Shown piece after piece: positions 23,965 through 32,213 of a DNA stretch of 41,533 nucleotides (the stretch's first letter is position 1; every line of letters begins with the position of its first letter). This stretch comes from Verrucomicrobiota bacterium (lineage in GTDB: Bacteria > Verrucomicrobiota > Verrucomicrobiia > Limisphaerales > Fontisphaeraceae). A program made the position numbers and the translations under genes. The notes beneath the pieces were generated by a model, which was given only the letters and a program-made list of their open reading frames with translations, was not told the origin of the DNA and searched no databases. The DNA lies in NCBI GenBank assembly GCA_037139415.1, contig JBAXGN010000051.1, positions 1-41,533 of the forward strand, in the 5' to 3' direction.

Positions 23965-24741
23965 TTAAAGTTGCAGGCGTTTGATAAACTCCTCGGCCAG
24001 CAAATCATACGCGGCGGCGCCGGCGCTGTATTTGTCGTAGTAGCGAATGGGTTTGCCAAAGGAGGGCGCTTCCGCCAGGCGCGTGGTGCGCGGAATCAGC
24101 GTCTCAAAAACAATTTCGGGGAAATGCTGGCGCACTTCTTCAACCACCTGGCGGGAAAGATTGGTGCGGCTGTCAAACATGGTCATCACAATGCCCACCA
24201 AGTGCAGGCGAGGGTTCACCCCCGTGTCGTGCAACTGGTTCACGATGCGGGTCAACATCGAGACGCCTTCCAGCGCGTAATATTCACATTGCAGGGGCAC
24301 TACCAGCCCATCCGCCGCCGCAAAGGCATTCAAGGTGAGGATTGCGAGCGAGGGCGGGCAGTCAACGAGAATCACATCATGCCGGGCGGCCTGGACCACT
24401 GGTTGGAGCGCAAGCGCAAAGCGCTGGAGATGATTTTCGCTTTTCAACAACTCCACATCCACGCCGCACAAATCCATTTCGCTGGGCACCATTTCCAACC
24501 CTTCATAGGCAGTGGGTTTGATTTTATCCAACAGTGAGCCGTCGCCCAGCAGGGGATGGTACGCACTCCCCCCCTCGGTTTTTTCCAACCCCAACCCGCT
24601 GGTGGCGTTGGCCTGCGGGTCCAGATCCACAAGCAAAACACGATGGCCTGCGGCCGCGACACTGGCGGCCAGGTTCACAGCGGTCGTGGTTTTGCCCACT
24701 CCGCCCTTTTGATTGGCTATGGCGATGACTTTTGCCGACAC
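23965..24741 (-). CDS. ParA/Soj family ATPase
   Basis: The 258-residue product has the deviant Walker A motif [16 protein letters not shown], the A' motif [17 protein letters not shown], and the Walker B strand [17 protein letters not shown]. It lacks the N-terminal helix-turn-helix of plasmid ParA, so it is of the chromosomal Soj or MinD-like type that positions cargo on the nucleoid or membrane. The start is GTG (complement 24739-24741); an in-frame stop just upstream excludes a longer form. No parB, parS site or chemotaxis gene is next to it. Its neighbours are an HtrA-like protease upstream and a beta-propeller downstream, so its cargo is unclear. Confidence 0.88.
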   Translation of the reverse strand: MSAKVIAIANQKGGVGKTTTAVNLAASVAAAGHRVLLVDLDPQANATSGLGLEKTEGGSAYHPLLGDGSLLDKIKPTAYEGLEMVPSEMDLCGVDVELLKSENHLQRFALALQPVVQAARHDVILVDCPPSLAILTLNAFAAADGLVVPLQCEYYALEGVSMLTRIVNQLHDTGVNPRLHLVGIVMTMFDSRTNLSRQVVEEVRQHFPEIVFETLIPRTTRLAEAPSFGKPIRYYDKYSAGAAAYDLLAEEFIKRLQL

Positions 24742-25037
24742 GCCGATGATTTAAGCGGGAGACGCCCCGCCTGTCCAGCAAACTCCCAACCTAAAAATTG
24801 CGGACCAAACGCGCGGGGAGGATTTGACCAAGTGGAGCCGATCGCACAATTTTGATGGCATTCATGGGGATCACGGTGGCAGGGGGCGAGTAAAGGGGGT
24901 TGCCTCCCGGAGGAGAATTCGTTCAAAAACGAGGATCGTTTGATCGAGTAGGGCTGCGGCGCACACAACCTTGCGGTCCATGATTCCACGCCATGGGCAG
25001 TAGCGTCGTGCGCTCCGGCTGGTGGAGAGTAACCGGA
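24742..25037. other. Intergenic region with a dispersed repeat, no gene seen
   Basis: The 296-bp gap between the ParA start and the HtrA stop codon has no convincing gene. A 90-residue minus-strand frame crosses it but its translation follows the repeat below. The region contains repeat B, copy 1 (24854-24923). No clear promoter for the ParA gene was seen. Confidence 0.6.
24854..24923. repeat. Dispersed repeat B, copy 1
   Basis: About 70 bases begin GATGGCATTCATGGGG and end CCTCCCGGAGGAGAATTCGT (24903-24922). A second copy at 39884-39952 shares both ends (GATAGCATTCATGGG and CCTCCGGGAGGAGAATTCGT) with a diverged middle of similar length. The CCTCC/GGAGG core can form a small hairpin and includes a Shine-Dalgarno-like GGAGGAG. 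Confidence 0.65.
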
Positions 25038-26387
25038 CTATTGCAGTTTCAAAGCCAGTTGGAATTGCTGCAAGGTGATGAAAGAGCCGCGCCGACGCGG
25101 GAAGAGCAACTGGACATTAACGGAGTCTCCCGCCTTTTTGCTGTGCAAATGGCGGGCGAGTTCAACCAAGTTGCCGGGCGCCAGACCATCCACGCTCGTG
25201 ATCAACATACCGCGTTCCAAGCCGGCCTTGTCCGCAGTGCTGTTGCGGTCCACCCCGCCAACCAACAATCCATCCAGCCGGTTAAAGCCCAGGCTTTCGG
25301 CAATCTCCTCGGTCAACGGCTGCACGGAAACACCCAGGCGGCGCTGGATCAGTTTCTCATTGAAGAACGACTGCTCCAACGTCGGGCGCACAGTGACGGT
25401 TTTGGCCGTGCCATTGCGTTGAAGGTGCAAGACCACGTTCGTTTTGTCACCGGCATTCATCACCAGATGGTTGAATTCAATGAAACCGCTGGGCACGTGG
25501 CCATTGACCTGTTGGAGGACATCCCCGGATTTCACCCCGGCCTGATCCGCCGGGCTGCCTGGTTCCACTGTCGTGATGACCAGCGGGAAGGCGCCGACTT
25601 TCACGCGCGCGCCAAACCACACCTGCTTCAGCGCTTCCGGGGTGAAGCTGGCCGCAAGCGCCTCGGAGACGAGCTTGATCGGAATGGCGAAGCCAATGCC
25701 CTGGCCCTCACGATACACGGCCACATTGATGCCGATGAGTTCGCCCCGCAGATTGATCAGGGGACCACCGCTATTGCCGGGATTGATCGGCGCGTCCACC
25801 TGCAACCAATCCGCCACATCCAGCGGCTCATTGCCGCCTGCTGGACGCCGGCTTTTGGCGCTCAAAATGCCACGGCTGACCGACCCGCCCAGCCCAAAGG
25901 GATTACCCATGGCGATGACCGTTTCACCCAGCAGCAAGTCGTCGTCCTGCGCGAATTTGGCCGCCGCAAACTTTTCCCCGGCCTTGCCCCGGATTTTCAG
26001 CAACGCCACGTCGCTCTTGGCGGAAGTGGCCACGCGATCGCAGTCATATTCCCGGCCGTCCATGAGCTTGACCGAAATGCGGCTGGCCCGGCGCACTACG
26101 TGATCGTTGGTGACCACATAGCCATCCTCGTCAATGATGACCCCGGAACCCAGGCTGTACTGGCGCTGGGGTTGCCGACGGTAATAGGGATCGTAAAACT
26201 CCCGCAGTAATTCATCAAGCGGATGCCGGGTTTGTACGATGGTCTCGGTGGCAATGTTCACCACGGCGGGCATGACCCGCTCGATGGTATTCACCACCGC
26301 ATCGCGGCGAATATCATTCGTCGTATCTGCCCCAGCAGACCACGCTAACCAAACCAGGAATAATCCGAGCATCCGTTTCATACGCAT
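25038..26387 (-). CDS. HtrA/DegP-like serine protease with two PDZ domains
   Basis: The 449-residue protein is a periplasmic trypsin-like protease. It has a signal peptide (MKRMLGLFLVWLAWSAGA, starting at the third residue), a protease domain with the triad His96 (TNDHVV), Asp126 (KSDVALL) and Ser206 (GNSGGPL), and two PDZ domains (about 270-345: LVITTVEPGSPADQAGV; and 365-445: GLLVGGVDRNSTADKAGL). All three catalytic residues are present, so it should be active in clearing misfolded envelope proteins. ATG 26387 is used; ATGs at 26405 and 26381 are alternatives, and the 26465 start is not needed. The ParA gene follows on the same strand. Confidence 0.9.
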   Translation of the reverse strand: MRMKRMLGLFLVWLAWSAGADTTNDIRRDAVVNTIERVMPAVVNIATETIVQTRHPLDELLREFYDPYYRRQPQRQYSLGSGVIIDEDGYVVTNDHVVRRASRISVKLMDGREYDCDRVATSAKSDVALLKIRGKAGEKFAAAKFAQDDDLLLGETVIAMGNPFGLGGSVSRGILSAKSRRPAGGNEPLDVADWLQVDAPINPGNSGGPLINLRGELIGINVAVYREGQGIGFAIPIKLVSEALAASFTPEALKQVWFGARVKVGAFPLVITTVEPGSPADQAGVKSGDVLQQVNGHVPSGFIEFNHLVMNAGDKTNVVLHLQRNGTAKTVTVRPTLEQSFFNEKLIQRRLGVSVQPLTEEIAESLGFNRLDGLLVGGVDRNSTADKAGLERGMLITSVDGLAPGNLVELARHLHSKKAGDSVNVQLLFPRRRGSFITLQQFQLALKLQ

Positions 26388-26515
26388 CAAGGCCCAATCT
26401 ACCATTGGCACATCTTTTAGTAAAGCGTGACAAAACCTGATCAAACTGCACGATTTGCGCAACATCTGGCTTGCATCGGCAGGCGGGATTGGTAGGCTAA
26501 CCCACGAAACACAAT

Positions 26516-27802
26516 ATGAATACGATGAGCCAGCAACTTACTCGCCGGACTTTCTTGAAAACCACCGGACAAGCCGCCGCCACCGTCGGCGCGTTAACCG
26601 CCGTCGGCCCCAATCTCTGGGCCGGCAAAGGCGCCAACGACACCATCGGGGTGGGATGCATCGGTTTGGGAACGCGCGGGGGCGACCTGATCAATGCCAT
26701 CGCGGGCTCCAATGGGGTCAAGGTCAATGCCGTCTGTGATGTCTATAAGCCACATGTGCAGAAGGGGATTGACCGCAGCCTAAACCCGGAAGTGAAGCCG
26801 TATCTGGATTACCATGATGTTCTGGCGGATAAGAATGTGGACGCGGTGGTGATTGCCACCCCGGACCATCTGCACTGCCAGATTGTGCTGGACGCCATCA
26901 AGGCCGGCAAAGATGTCTATTGCGAGAAGGGCTTTGCCAAATCCATCGCGGAAGCCAAGCTGATGCGGGCGGCCATCAAAGAGAGCGGGATCGTCTTCCA
27001 GCTTGGCCATCAGGCGCGGCAATCCACCTGCGCGTTGCAAGCCAAACAATTGCTGGCGGATGGCATCCTGGGCCCCGTCACGCTGGTGCGCACCGGGCGC
27101 TTCGGCAATCTGCCCATGGACCGCAATATCTGGCGCTGGTACGGCTACTACAATATTTTTGACCGCCCCAACCCGGAACAAGTGGTCAAAGAGGTGGACT
27201 GGAAACGCTGGTTGGGCAAATCACCGGAGATTCCGTTCAATGAACGGCACTTCTGGCACTGGCGCTGCTACTGGCAATATGGTACCGGCCAGGCGGGCGA
27301 CCTGCTTTCGCACGAAATGGACTTCGTCCAGTATCTGCTGGGCTACGGCATCCCAGATACCTGCATGACCACCGGCCGAAACGCGCTGCTCAAAGACGAC
27401 CGCGAAGTGCCGGATACCTGGTGCGCCCTCTACGAGTTTGAGAAAAAGGACTGCACCGTCACGTTTACCTCCAGCATGAACACCAGCGTGGGGCAACCGG
27501 TGGAAATCTGCGGCAAGGAGGCCACGCTCCGCTTTGATGGCATCGCGCACGATGCCAACAGTTTCACCATCATCCCCGAGAAATTCTGCAAGCGCCCGTT
27601 GCCCGAGGGGTATCAGCGTGGCAAAACGCCAGGCCAGCCGAATCACCTGGTGGATTTCTTTAATTGCATGCGCACGCGGGGGCTGCCGAAATGCAACGTC
27701 AACGAGGCGTTCGTCGAAGTCGCCACCTTGCTGATGTCCATTGAGGCGTACAAGCAGAAACGCCAGGTGCGATGGGATCCGGTGAAGGAAGAGATCGTCT
27801 AA
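26516..27802 (+). CDS. Tat-exported Gfo/Idh/MocA family oxidoreductase
   Basis: The 428-residue product begins with a twin-arginine signal (S-Q-Q-L-T-R-R-T-F-L-K-T) and a hydrophobic stretch ending G-P-N-L-W-A-G. An NAD(P)-binding Rossmann fold follows (IGVGCIGLGTRGGDL). The strand leading to the active site reads VYCEKGFAKSIAEAK; in most family members it is E-K-P, so Pro is replaced by Gly, but the catalytic-type Lys is present. The C-terminal substrate domain has HFWHWRCYWQYGTGQAGDLLSHEMD, with the conserved G-G/D-x-x-x-x-H pattern. Such exported proteins oxidise or remodel sugars or glycosides, with cofactor loaded before export. The neighbours do not identify the sugar. It starts close to the HtrA gene, in divergent orientation. 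Confidence 0.88.
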   Translation: MNTMSQQLTRRTFLKTTGQAAATVGALTAVGPNLWAGKGANDTIGVGCIGLGTRGGDLINAIAGSNGVKVNAVCDVYKPHVQKGIDRSLNPEVKPYLDYHDVLADKNVDAVVIATPDHLHCQIVLDAIKAGKDVYCEKGFAKSIAEAKLMRAAIKESGIVFQLGHQARQSTCALQAKQLLADGILGPVTLVRTGRFGNLPMDRNIWRWYGYYNIFDRPNPEQVVKEVDWKRWLGKSPEIPFNERHFWHWRCYWQYGTGQAGDLLSHEMDFVQYLLGYGIPDTCMTTGRNALLKDDREVPDTWCALYEFEKKDCTVTFTSSMNTSVGQPVEICGKEATLRFDGIAHDANSFTIIPEKFCKRPLPEGYQRGKTPGQPNHLVDFFNCMRTRGLPKCNVNEAFVEVATLLMSIEAYKQKRQVRWDPVKEEIV

Positions 27803-27888
27803 CAGGTGGCCCGTCGCGAAAGTGGCGGGCTAAATTGGTTGAAATGCCGGCTTGTCGAAGCGCCCAGAAGGGCGTATGTTGCACCATT

Positions 27889-28524
27889 ATGACCATGAAA
27901 ATTGCGAACGTTCATAACGCCGGTCGGGTGCTGGTTGTCGCTGGTTGCCTGTGCGCCTCCGCGCTGTTTGCGGCCGAAACGGCCAAACCACCATCCCGGA
28001 CACCCCTCAGCCCGCTGGCGGAATTGACCAGGCAAAAACTGGCCCTCGACCAGCATTTCAAACAGGTCAACGCCTGGGCGGGGCATCAGGATTTGCAGCA
28101 GGAGTTCCGCGAGGCGGTCGCGCAAAAATGCAATCTAACCCTCCCGGCCATGGATGCCCTCAAGCGCAAAGATACCACCATGTCCTATGCCGATCTGGTG
28201 GTGGCGCACACGCTGGCCAAAGCCGCCAACCTGACGTATGACCAGGTGAAGGCGGAGCGGCGCCGCTACGGCTGGGCGGATAATGCGCTGGCCCATAGCG
28301 TCAATTTGTCCACTGTGACCACCCCGCTCGAGGAGATCGAGACGACCATGCAAAAGCACGCGGATAAAATGCAGGCAAACGCCGCCCAGATGGAAGCCGA
28401 TGCCCAACGTCGTTATGACCGCCAGATGCAGCAACAGCAGCAGCGCGGTAGTCGCCGTGGCGGGCGCGGTGGCGGGGGTGTCAATACGGGTAACGGCGGT
28501 GGTGGCGGTGGCGGTGCCCAATAA
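27889..28524 (+). CDS. Exported protein of unknown function with Gly-rich tail
   Basis: This 211-residue protein is not recognised. The N-terminus has a signal-like stretch (VLVVAGCLCASALFAAETA) after MTMKIANVHNAGR. The body (about 45-180) is predicted to be helical and charged, with a repeated helix pattern (LTRQKLALDQHFKQVNAWAG; ETTMQKHADKMQANAAQMEA). The last 35 residues are Gln-rich, then basic, then almost all Gly (R-G-S-R-R-G-G-R-G). The longer frame to 27772 overlaps the upstream gene and adds no motif. ATG 27889 or 27895 would both serve. It follows the Gfo/Idh/MocA gene by 86 bp and precedes CbiX by 12 bp, so it may be co-transcribed with CbiX. Confidence 0.6.
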   Translation: MTMKIANVHNAGRVLVVAGCLCASALFAAETAKPPSRTPLSPLAELTRQKLALDQHFKQVNAWAGHQDLQQEFREAVAQKCNLTLPAMDALKRKDTTMSYADLVVAHTLAKAANLTYDQVKAERRRYGWADNALAHSVNLSTVTTPLEEIETTMQKHADKMQANAAQMEADAQRRYDRQMQQQQQRGSRRGGRGGGGVNTGNGGGGGGGAQ

Positions 28525-28536
28525 TAACCCGCTGGA

Positions 28537-29388
28537 ATGAGTTCCTCGCACTACGCGGACGCGGCCCTGGTTCTGTTAGGCCACGGCTCGACGTTAAATG
28601 CCGAATCTGCTCTGCCGACGTATCAACATGCGGACGAGTTGCGGCGGCGCGGTCTTTTTGCCCAAGTGCTGGAAGGTTTTTGGAAACAGGAACCCAACCT
28701 GGCCGGCGTGTTGCGTGGCGCGTTCACTCCGCGCGTGTTTATCGTCCCCGTCTTTATCTCCGCCGGTTATTTCACCGAGGAAGTATTGCCGCGCGAATTG
28801 GGCTTCACCCTTTCCGGCCAACCGCCCCGCTTTAGCCGCGTGCGGCAACTTGGTGGGCAATCCTTTTACTACTGTGATCCGGTGGGGACACATGATTCGA
28901 TGACCGGCGTGCTGCTTGAACGCGCCCGGGAGGTTGTGGCACGCCATCCCGCCTCGGCGCTGCCCGCGCCAAGTCAGACCGCGCTGTTTATTGCGGGGCA
29001 CGGCACCACCGCCAACGAAAACTCCCGCAAGATCATTGAACACCAGGTGGAACGCCTCCGCCAACTGGGTTTATATGCGGAAGTTCATGCCGCCTTCATG
29101 GAGGAAGAGCCGCGCATTGCGGATTGCTACCAACGGGCCAAATCACCAAACCTCGTCATGGTTCCCTTTTTCATCAGTGACGGGTTGCACTCGTACGAGG
29201 ATATTCCGGTTATGCTCGGCGAACCGGCAACGGTCGTGAAAGCGCGTTATCGTGCCGGCCAGCCAACGTGGATCAATCCCACCGAAAAACACGGCAAACG
29301 GGTATGGTACGCCCCCAGCGTGGGCACCGAGCCGCATCTGGCGGACGTGGTTCTGGAACGGGTGCGGGAAGCCGAGCGTAACGGATAG
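28537..29388 (+). CDS. cbiX: Sirohydrochlorin chelatase, two-domain CbiX
   Basis: The 283-residue product has two CbiX domains in tandem, the long form that inserts Co2+ (or a related metal) into sirohydrochlorin for cobalamin or siroheme. Domain 1 begins ALVLLGHGST (His15) and domain 2 begins ALFIAGHGTT (near residue 152). The second metal-ligand His is present in domain 2 (FFISDGLHSYEDIP) but the matching position in domain 1 is Tyr (FISAGYFTEEVLP). Only the C-terminal half is therefore fully equipped. No other cobalamin or siroheme gene lies in the window, so the metal and tetrapyrrole branch are not fixed by context. It is followed by a convergent gene with three bases between the stop codons. 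Confidence 0.85.
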   Translation: MSSSHYADAALVLLGHGSTLNAESALPTYQHADELRRRGLFAQVLEGFWKQEPNLAGVLRGAFTPRVFIVPVFISAGYFTEEVLPRELGFTLSGQPPRFSRVRQLGGQSFYYCDPVGTHDSMTGVLLERAREVVARHPASALPAPSQTALFIAGHGTTANENSRKIIEHQVERLRQLGLYAEVHAAFMEEEPRIADCYQRAKSPNLVMVPFFISDGLHSYEDIPVMLGEPATVVKARYRAGQPTWINPTEKHGKRVWYAPSVGTEPHLADVVLERVREAERNG

Positions 29389-29391
29389 TGC

Positions 29392-30495
29392 TCAATACTG
29401 CCGTCTCGGCATCGGCAAGACCAGCGGTTGGTAACGGGAATTCCGGTCTTCCGTTTTGGGCGGCGGTTGTACCACTGGCGGCGGTTGAAGAAATGCGCTG
29501 GGGGTTTCCGCTGCCGAAGGCAGCCGGGCGGCGCTGGGCATCGCTTGGTCCGGCATCAGGTTGGCATTGGGGTGCCAATTCCGGTCCAACATTTGGTAGG
29601 GGCGCGGAGCCACTGGATTGGCTGGATTCCGTGTGCTGTCGCCCATCAGGTTAAGACTATCGCCACGTCCGGAGGCGCCTCCCGGACCGTTCAGCATTTG
29701 CTGAAATTCCGCCATGCGATGCTGGTTATCAGGATTGATTTTTTCCGGGGCTTGGTCGCCCGCCAGCACCCTGCCGGCAGGTCGTCCGCGCAACAGGGGG
29801 TCCTCATCCGTCCATCCCGGCGCAGCGTTTTCCCCAGACCCGGAACTGGCGGAAGTCCGCTCCGCGTCGCGCCGGTTTGCCGGCGTAAACAAATCCTTCA
29901 GCAATGAATCGGAACGGCGCGACGCTTCTTGGTGTGGCTCATCAGAGCGCGCATAACGTGTAAAGGAATCCCGCTGGGCACCCTGCCGATCCGCATTCCG
30001 CTCGGTTGTGTCCTTGGCTTGGGCCTCCTCCGTATCCGTCTCGTTGGCACCCTCTTTTTTCAGCGCGGTGGGGTCTTTTTCCAGCAAGTATTTATCCATG
30101 GTGGTCAACTTATTTTTCGGCAAGCCATCCGGTCCCATTTGTTGGATGTTAAATACCTCTTCAGCGGTTGGCTGGTGATTCAAGCTCTTCGGCGTCACAA
30201 AAATCCAACTGTTTTTCCAGCTCGCCATCTCCACCTCTTCCTTGCTCATTCGGCGTTTCGGAGTGATACTCTCTGCCTGCGGAGTATCGATTACATCCAG
30301 CAAGTCAAATTCCTGTCGGATTCCCTTTTCCTTGCCGAGCCGGTCAAATTTTTTATCCTCGGCTTGGGGCCGCAGCGACTCCGTTTTCGTTGTGGTCGAG
30401 GAAAACTCAATCCGCTCCCCTGCCCAGGTGCCTGGCAGCAGGCAGGCGAACAACAACCCAACCATCCAACCCGAGATCTTGGTCAAACGTAACAT
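29392..30495 (-). CDS. Exported low-complexity protein of unknown function
   Basis: This 367-residue protein is not recognised. The signal peptide is clear (MLRLTKISGWMVGLLFACLLPGTWAG, broken here only by naming). The remainder is charged and probably disordered: a Lys/Glu-rich region to residue 180, a long Arg/Asp/Ser-rich middle, and a Pro-rich C-terminus (LQPPPVVQPPPK). One conserved-looking patch is N-S-W-I-F-V-T-P near residue 94. The codon pattern is coherent over the whole length, so it is likely real. It is convergent with CbiX, the stop codons only three bases apart. A promoter candidate lies 50-80 bp upstream of its start. Confidence 0.65.
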   Translation of the reverse strand: MLRLTKISGWMVGLLFACLLPGTWAGERIEFSSTTTKTESLRPQAEDKKFDRLGKEKGIRQEFDLLDVIDTPQAESITPKRRMSKEEVEMASWKNSWIFVTPKSLNHQPTAEEVFNIQQMGPDGLPKNKLTTMDKYLLEKDPTALKKEGANETDTEEAQAKDTTERNADRQGAQRDSFTRYARSDEPHQEASRRSDSLLKDLFTPANRRDAERTSASSGSGENAAPGWTDEDPLLRGRPAGRVLAGDQAPEKINPDNQHRMAEFQQMLNGPGGASGRGDSLNLMGDSTRNPANPVAPRPYQMLDRNWHPNANLMPDQAMPSAARLPSAAETPSAFLQPPPVVQPPPKTEDRNSRYQPLVLPMPRRQY

Positions 30496-30790
30496 AAGTC
30501 AGCACTACCCGCATACCTACCACAGGCTGAGCCGATAGTCAATTTATATCCCGGCGGTTTTTGCGGCCGGTCAACCGGCCACCGAAGCGTAAGCTGCGCC
30601 TGCAACCGTGGTCCGCACAATGCGAAACCCTCAGGTTGAAACAGGAAATTGAAACCGCCCTCAAATTCGTCTTCCAACACCGCTCCCTTTGAAGCTCCAC
30701 GCCCCTGCGTCACCCGTTTCACCACCCTTGCATAATTCGCTTTCTTCGGTACCCTTTTGCTATGCGTCAACGCACCCCGAAGCCAATATT
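30496..30790. other. Divergent intergenic region without a gene
   Basis: The 295-bp gap separates the divergently transcribed low-complexity protein and first sulfatase. A 95-residue minus-strand frame is present (30483-30770) but has no recognisable motif and runs into the neighbouring gene, so it is not called. The region holds a promoter candidate for the minus-strand gene and a perfect inverted repeat GGCCGGT-CA-ACCGGCC (30565-30580). Confidence 0.55.
30545..30580 (-). promoter_or_regulatory. Candidate promoter with overlapping inverted repeat
   Basis: On the minus strand, TTGACC (complement 30569-30574) and GATATA (complement 30545-30550) are separated by 18 bases, giving a plausible sigma-70 promoter 50 bp before the start of the low-complexity protein. 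The -35 sits inside the 16-base inverted repeat GGCCGGT-CA-ACCGGCC, a position where a dimeric regulator could act. Confidence 0.38.
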
Positions 30791-32194
30791 ATGAAAACAC
30801 GACTGATCCTCGCCTTTGTGATCGCTCAATGTTTGGGCGGTGGAAGCCACGCCGCCGAGACGCTTGCACCGGCCACCAAACCCAACATCCTCTTCATCGT
30901 CGGCGATGACATGGGCTACGGGGACGTGGGCTTTCAAGGTTGCAAAGACATCCCGACGCCAAACCTTGATGCGCTGGCGGCCGCGGGCGTGCGGTTCACG
31001 AGCGGTTACGTCACGGGGCCGTACTGTTCGCCGACGCGGGCGGGGTTGCTCACGGGCCGGTACCAGAACCGCTTTGGCCACGAGTTCAATCCCAATGGAC
31101 CGAATGGTTTGCCATTGGCCGAAACCACCATCGCCGACCGGTTGAAGGCTGCGGGTTACGTTACCGGCCTCGTCGGCAAATGGCACCTCGGCGCGCTACC
31201 GGCAATGCATCCACAGAAACGCGGCTTTGATGAGTTCTTTGGCTTTCTCGGTGGTGCGCATAGCTATTTCGCCTCCGCCGGCATCCTGCGCGGCAACGAG
31301 CAGGTCAAAGAATTGGACTACACCACCGACGCGTTCGGGCGCGAGGCGATGGCGTTCATCGAACGGCATAAGGAGAAACCGTGGTTTCTTTGCCTTGCAT
31401 TCAACGCCGTCCACACCCCGATGCACGCCACGGATGACCGCCTGGCGAAGTTCCCCACCATCGCCGACACACAGCGGCGCACCTATGACGCCATGATGTT
31501 GGCGATGGATGAAAATATCGGGCGCGTCCGTAAAAAACTCGCCGAAACCGGTCAGGAACAAAACACGTTCGTCATATTCATCAGCGACAATGGCGGCCCC
31601 ACCATGCCCGGCGTCACTGTCAACGGTTCGCACAATGGCCCATTGCGCGGCTCCAAACGCACCACGCTGGAAGGCGGCATCCGTGTCCCCTTCGTGCTCG
31701 CCTGGCCAGGCCACATTAAACCCGGCCAATACGACCAACCCGCAATTCAGCTCGACTTCACGATGACGGCACTCGCCATTGCCGGGGTGCCTGTGAAACC
31801 GGAGTGGAAGCTCGATGGCGTGAACTTGCTGCCTTACCTTTCCGGCGAGCAATCCGGTACTCCGCACGACGCGCTTTACTGGCGATTCGGCGAGCAAATG
31901 GCCATCCGCGTCGGTGATTACAAACTCGTCCGTTATGACAGCAACGCCGACACCCGCACCGGTCGCGGACGCCAACCTGTAACCGGGGTGAAACTCTACA
32001 ATCTGGCCGATGATATCGGTGAAACGAAAGATCTGGCCGCCGCGCAGCCTGACAAGGTGAAGGAGCTTCAATCGAAGTGGGACGCTTGGAACCAGTTGAA
32101 CGTGGCTCCACGCTGGGGCGGCGGGCAGACCGACAACGACGGCCCCGAGCCCGGCGCTCCACCCGCTCGCAAACGCAAAGCGGCGAAACAATGA
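30791..32194 (+). CDS. Exported sulfatase, arylsulfatase A type
   Basis: The 467-residue product has a signal peptide (LILAFVIAQCLGGGSHA), then the calcium-binding opening N-I-L-F-I-V-G-D-D-M-G-Y-G-D. The formylglycine signature is C-S-P-T-R-A-G-L-L-T-G-R with the modified residue at Cys79. Further active-site residues appear in K-W-H-L-G and in F-I-S-D-N-G-G. It should hydrolyse a sulfate ester, probably on a polysaccharide, and needs a formylglycine-generating enzyme encoded elsewhere. ATG 30791 is chosen over 30689, which begins with a non-export-like stretch. The C-terminus is short and basic (R-K-R-K-A-A-K-Q). The next sulfatase starts 19 bp after its stop, so the pair is probably one operon. 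Confidence 0.92.
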   Translation: MKTRLILAFVIAQCLGGGSHAAETLAPATKPNILFIVGDDMGYGDVGFQGCKDIPTPNLDALAAAGVRFTSGYVTGPYCSPTRAGLLTGRYQNRFGHEFNPNGPNGLPLAETTIADRLKAAGYVTGLVGKWHLGALPAMHPQKRGFDEFFGFLGGAHSYFASAGILRGNEQVKELDYTTDAFGREAMAFIERHKEKPWFLCLAFNAVHTPMHATDDRLAKFPTIADTQRRTYDAMMLAMDENIGRVRKKLAETGQEQNTFVIFISDNGGPTMPGVTVNGSHNGPLRGSKRTTLEGGIRVPFVLAWPGHIKPGQYDQPAIQLDFTMTALAIAGVPVKPEWKLDGVNLLPYLSGEQSGTPHDALYWRFGEQMAIRVGDYKLVRYDSNADTRTGRGRQPVTGVKLYNLADDIGETKDLAAAQPDKVKELQSKWDAWNQLNVAPRWGGGQTDNDGPEPGAPPARKRKAAKQ

Positions 32195-32213
32195 TCACCA
32201 CCAACGTAACATC

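Noticed and set aside
24717-24989. 90-residue minus-strand frame upstream of ParA
   Set aside because: It overlaps the ParA start in another frame, and most of it is the translation of repeat B.
24993-26210. 405-residue plus-strand open frame
   Set aside because: It is antisense to the HtrA-like gene, whose catalytic triad and PDZ domains are intact. The frame is open because of codon bias only.
30483-30770. 95-residue minus-strand open frame
   Set aside because: It crosses a promoter candidate and a palindrome and has no motif; it also overlaps the start of the low-complexity protein gene.
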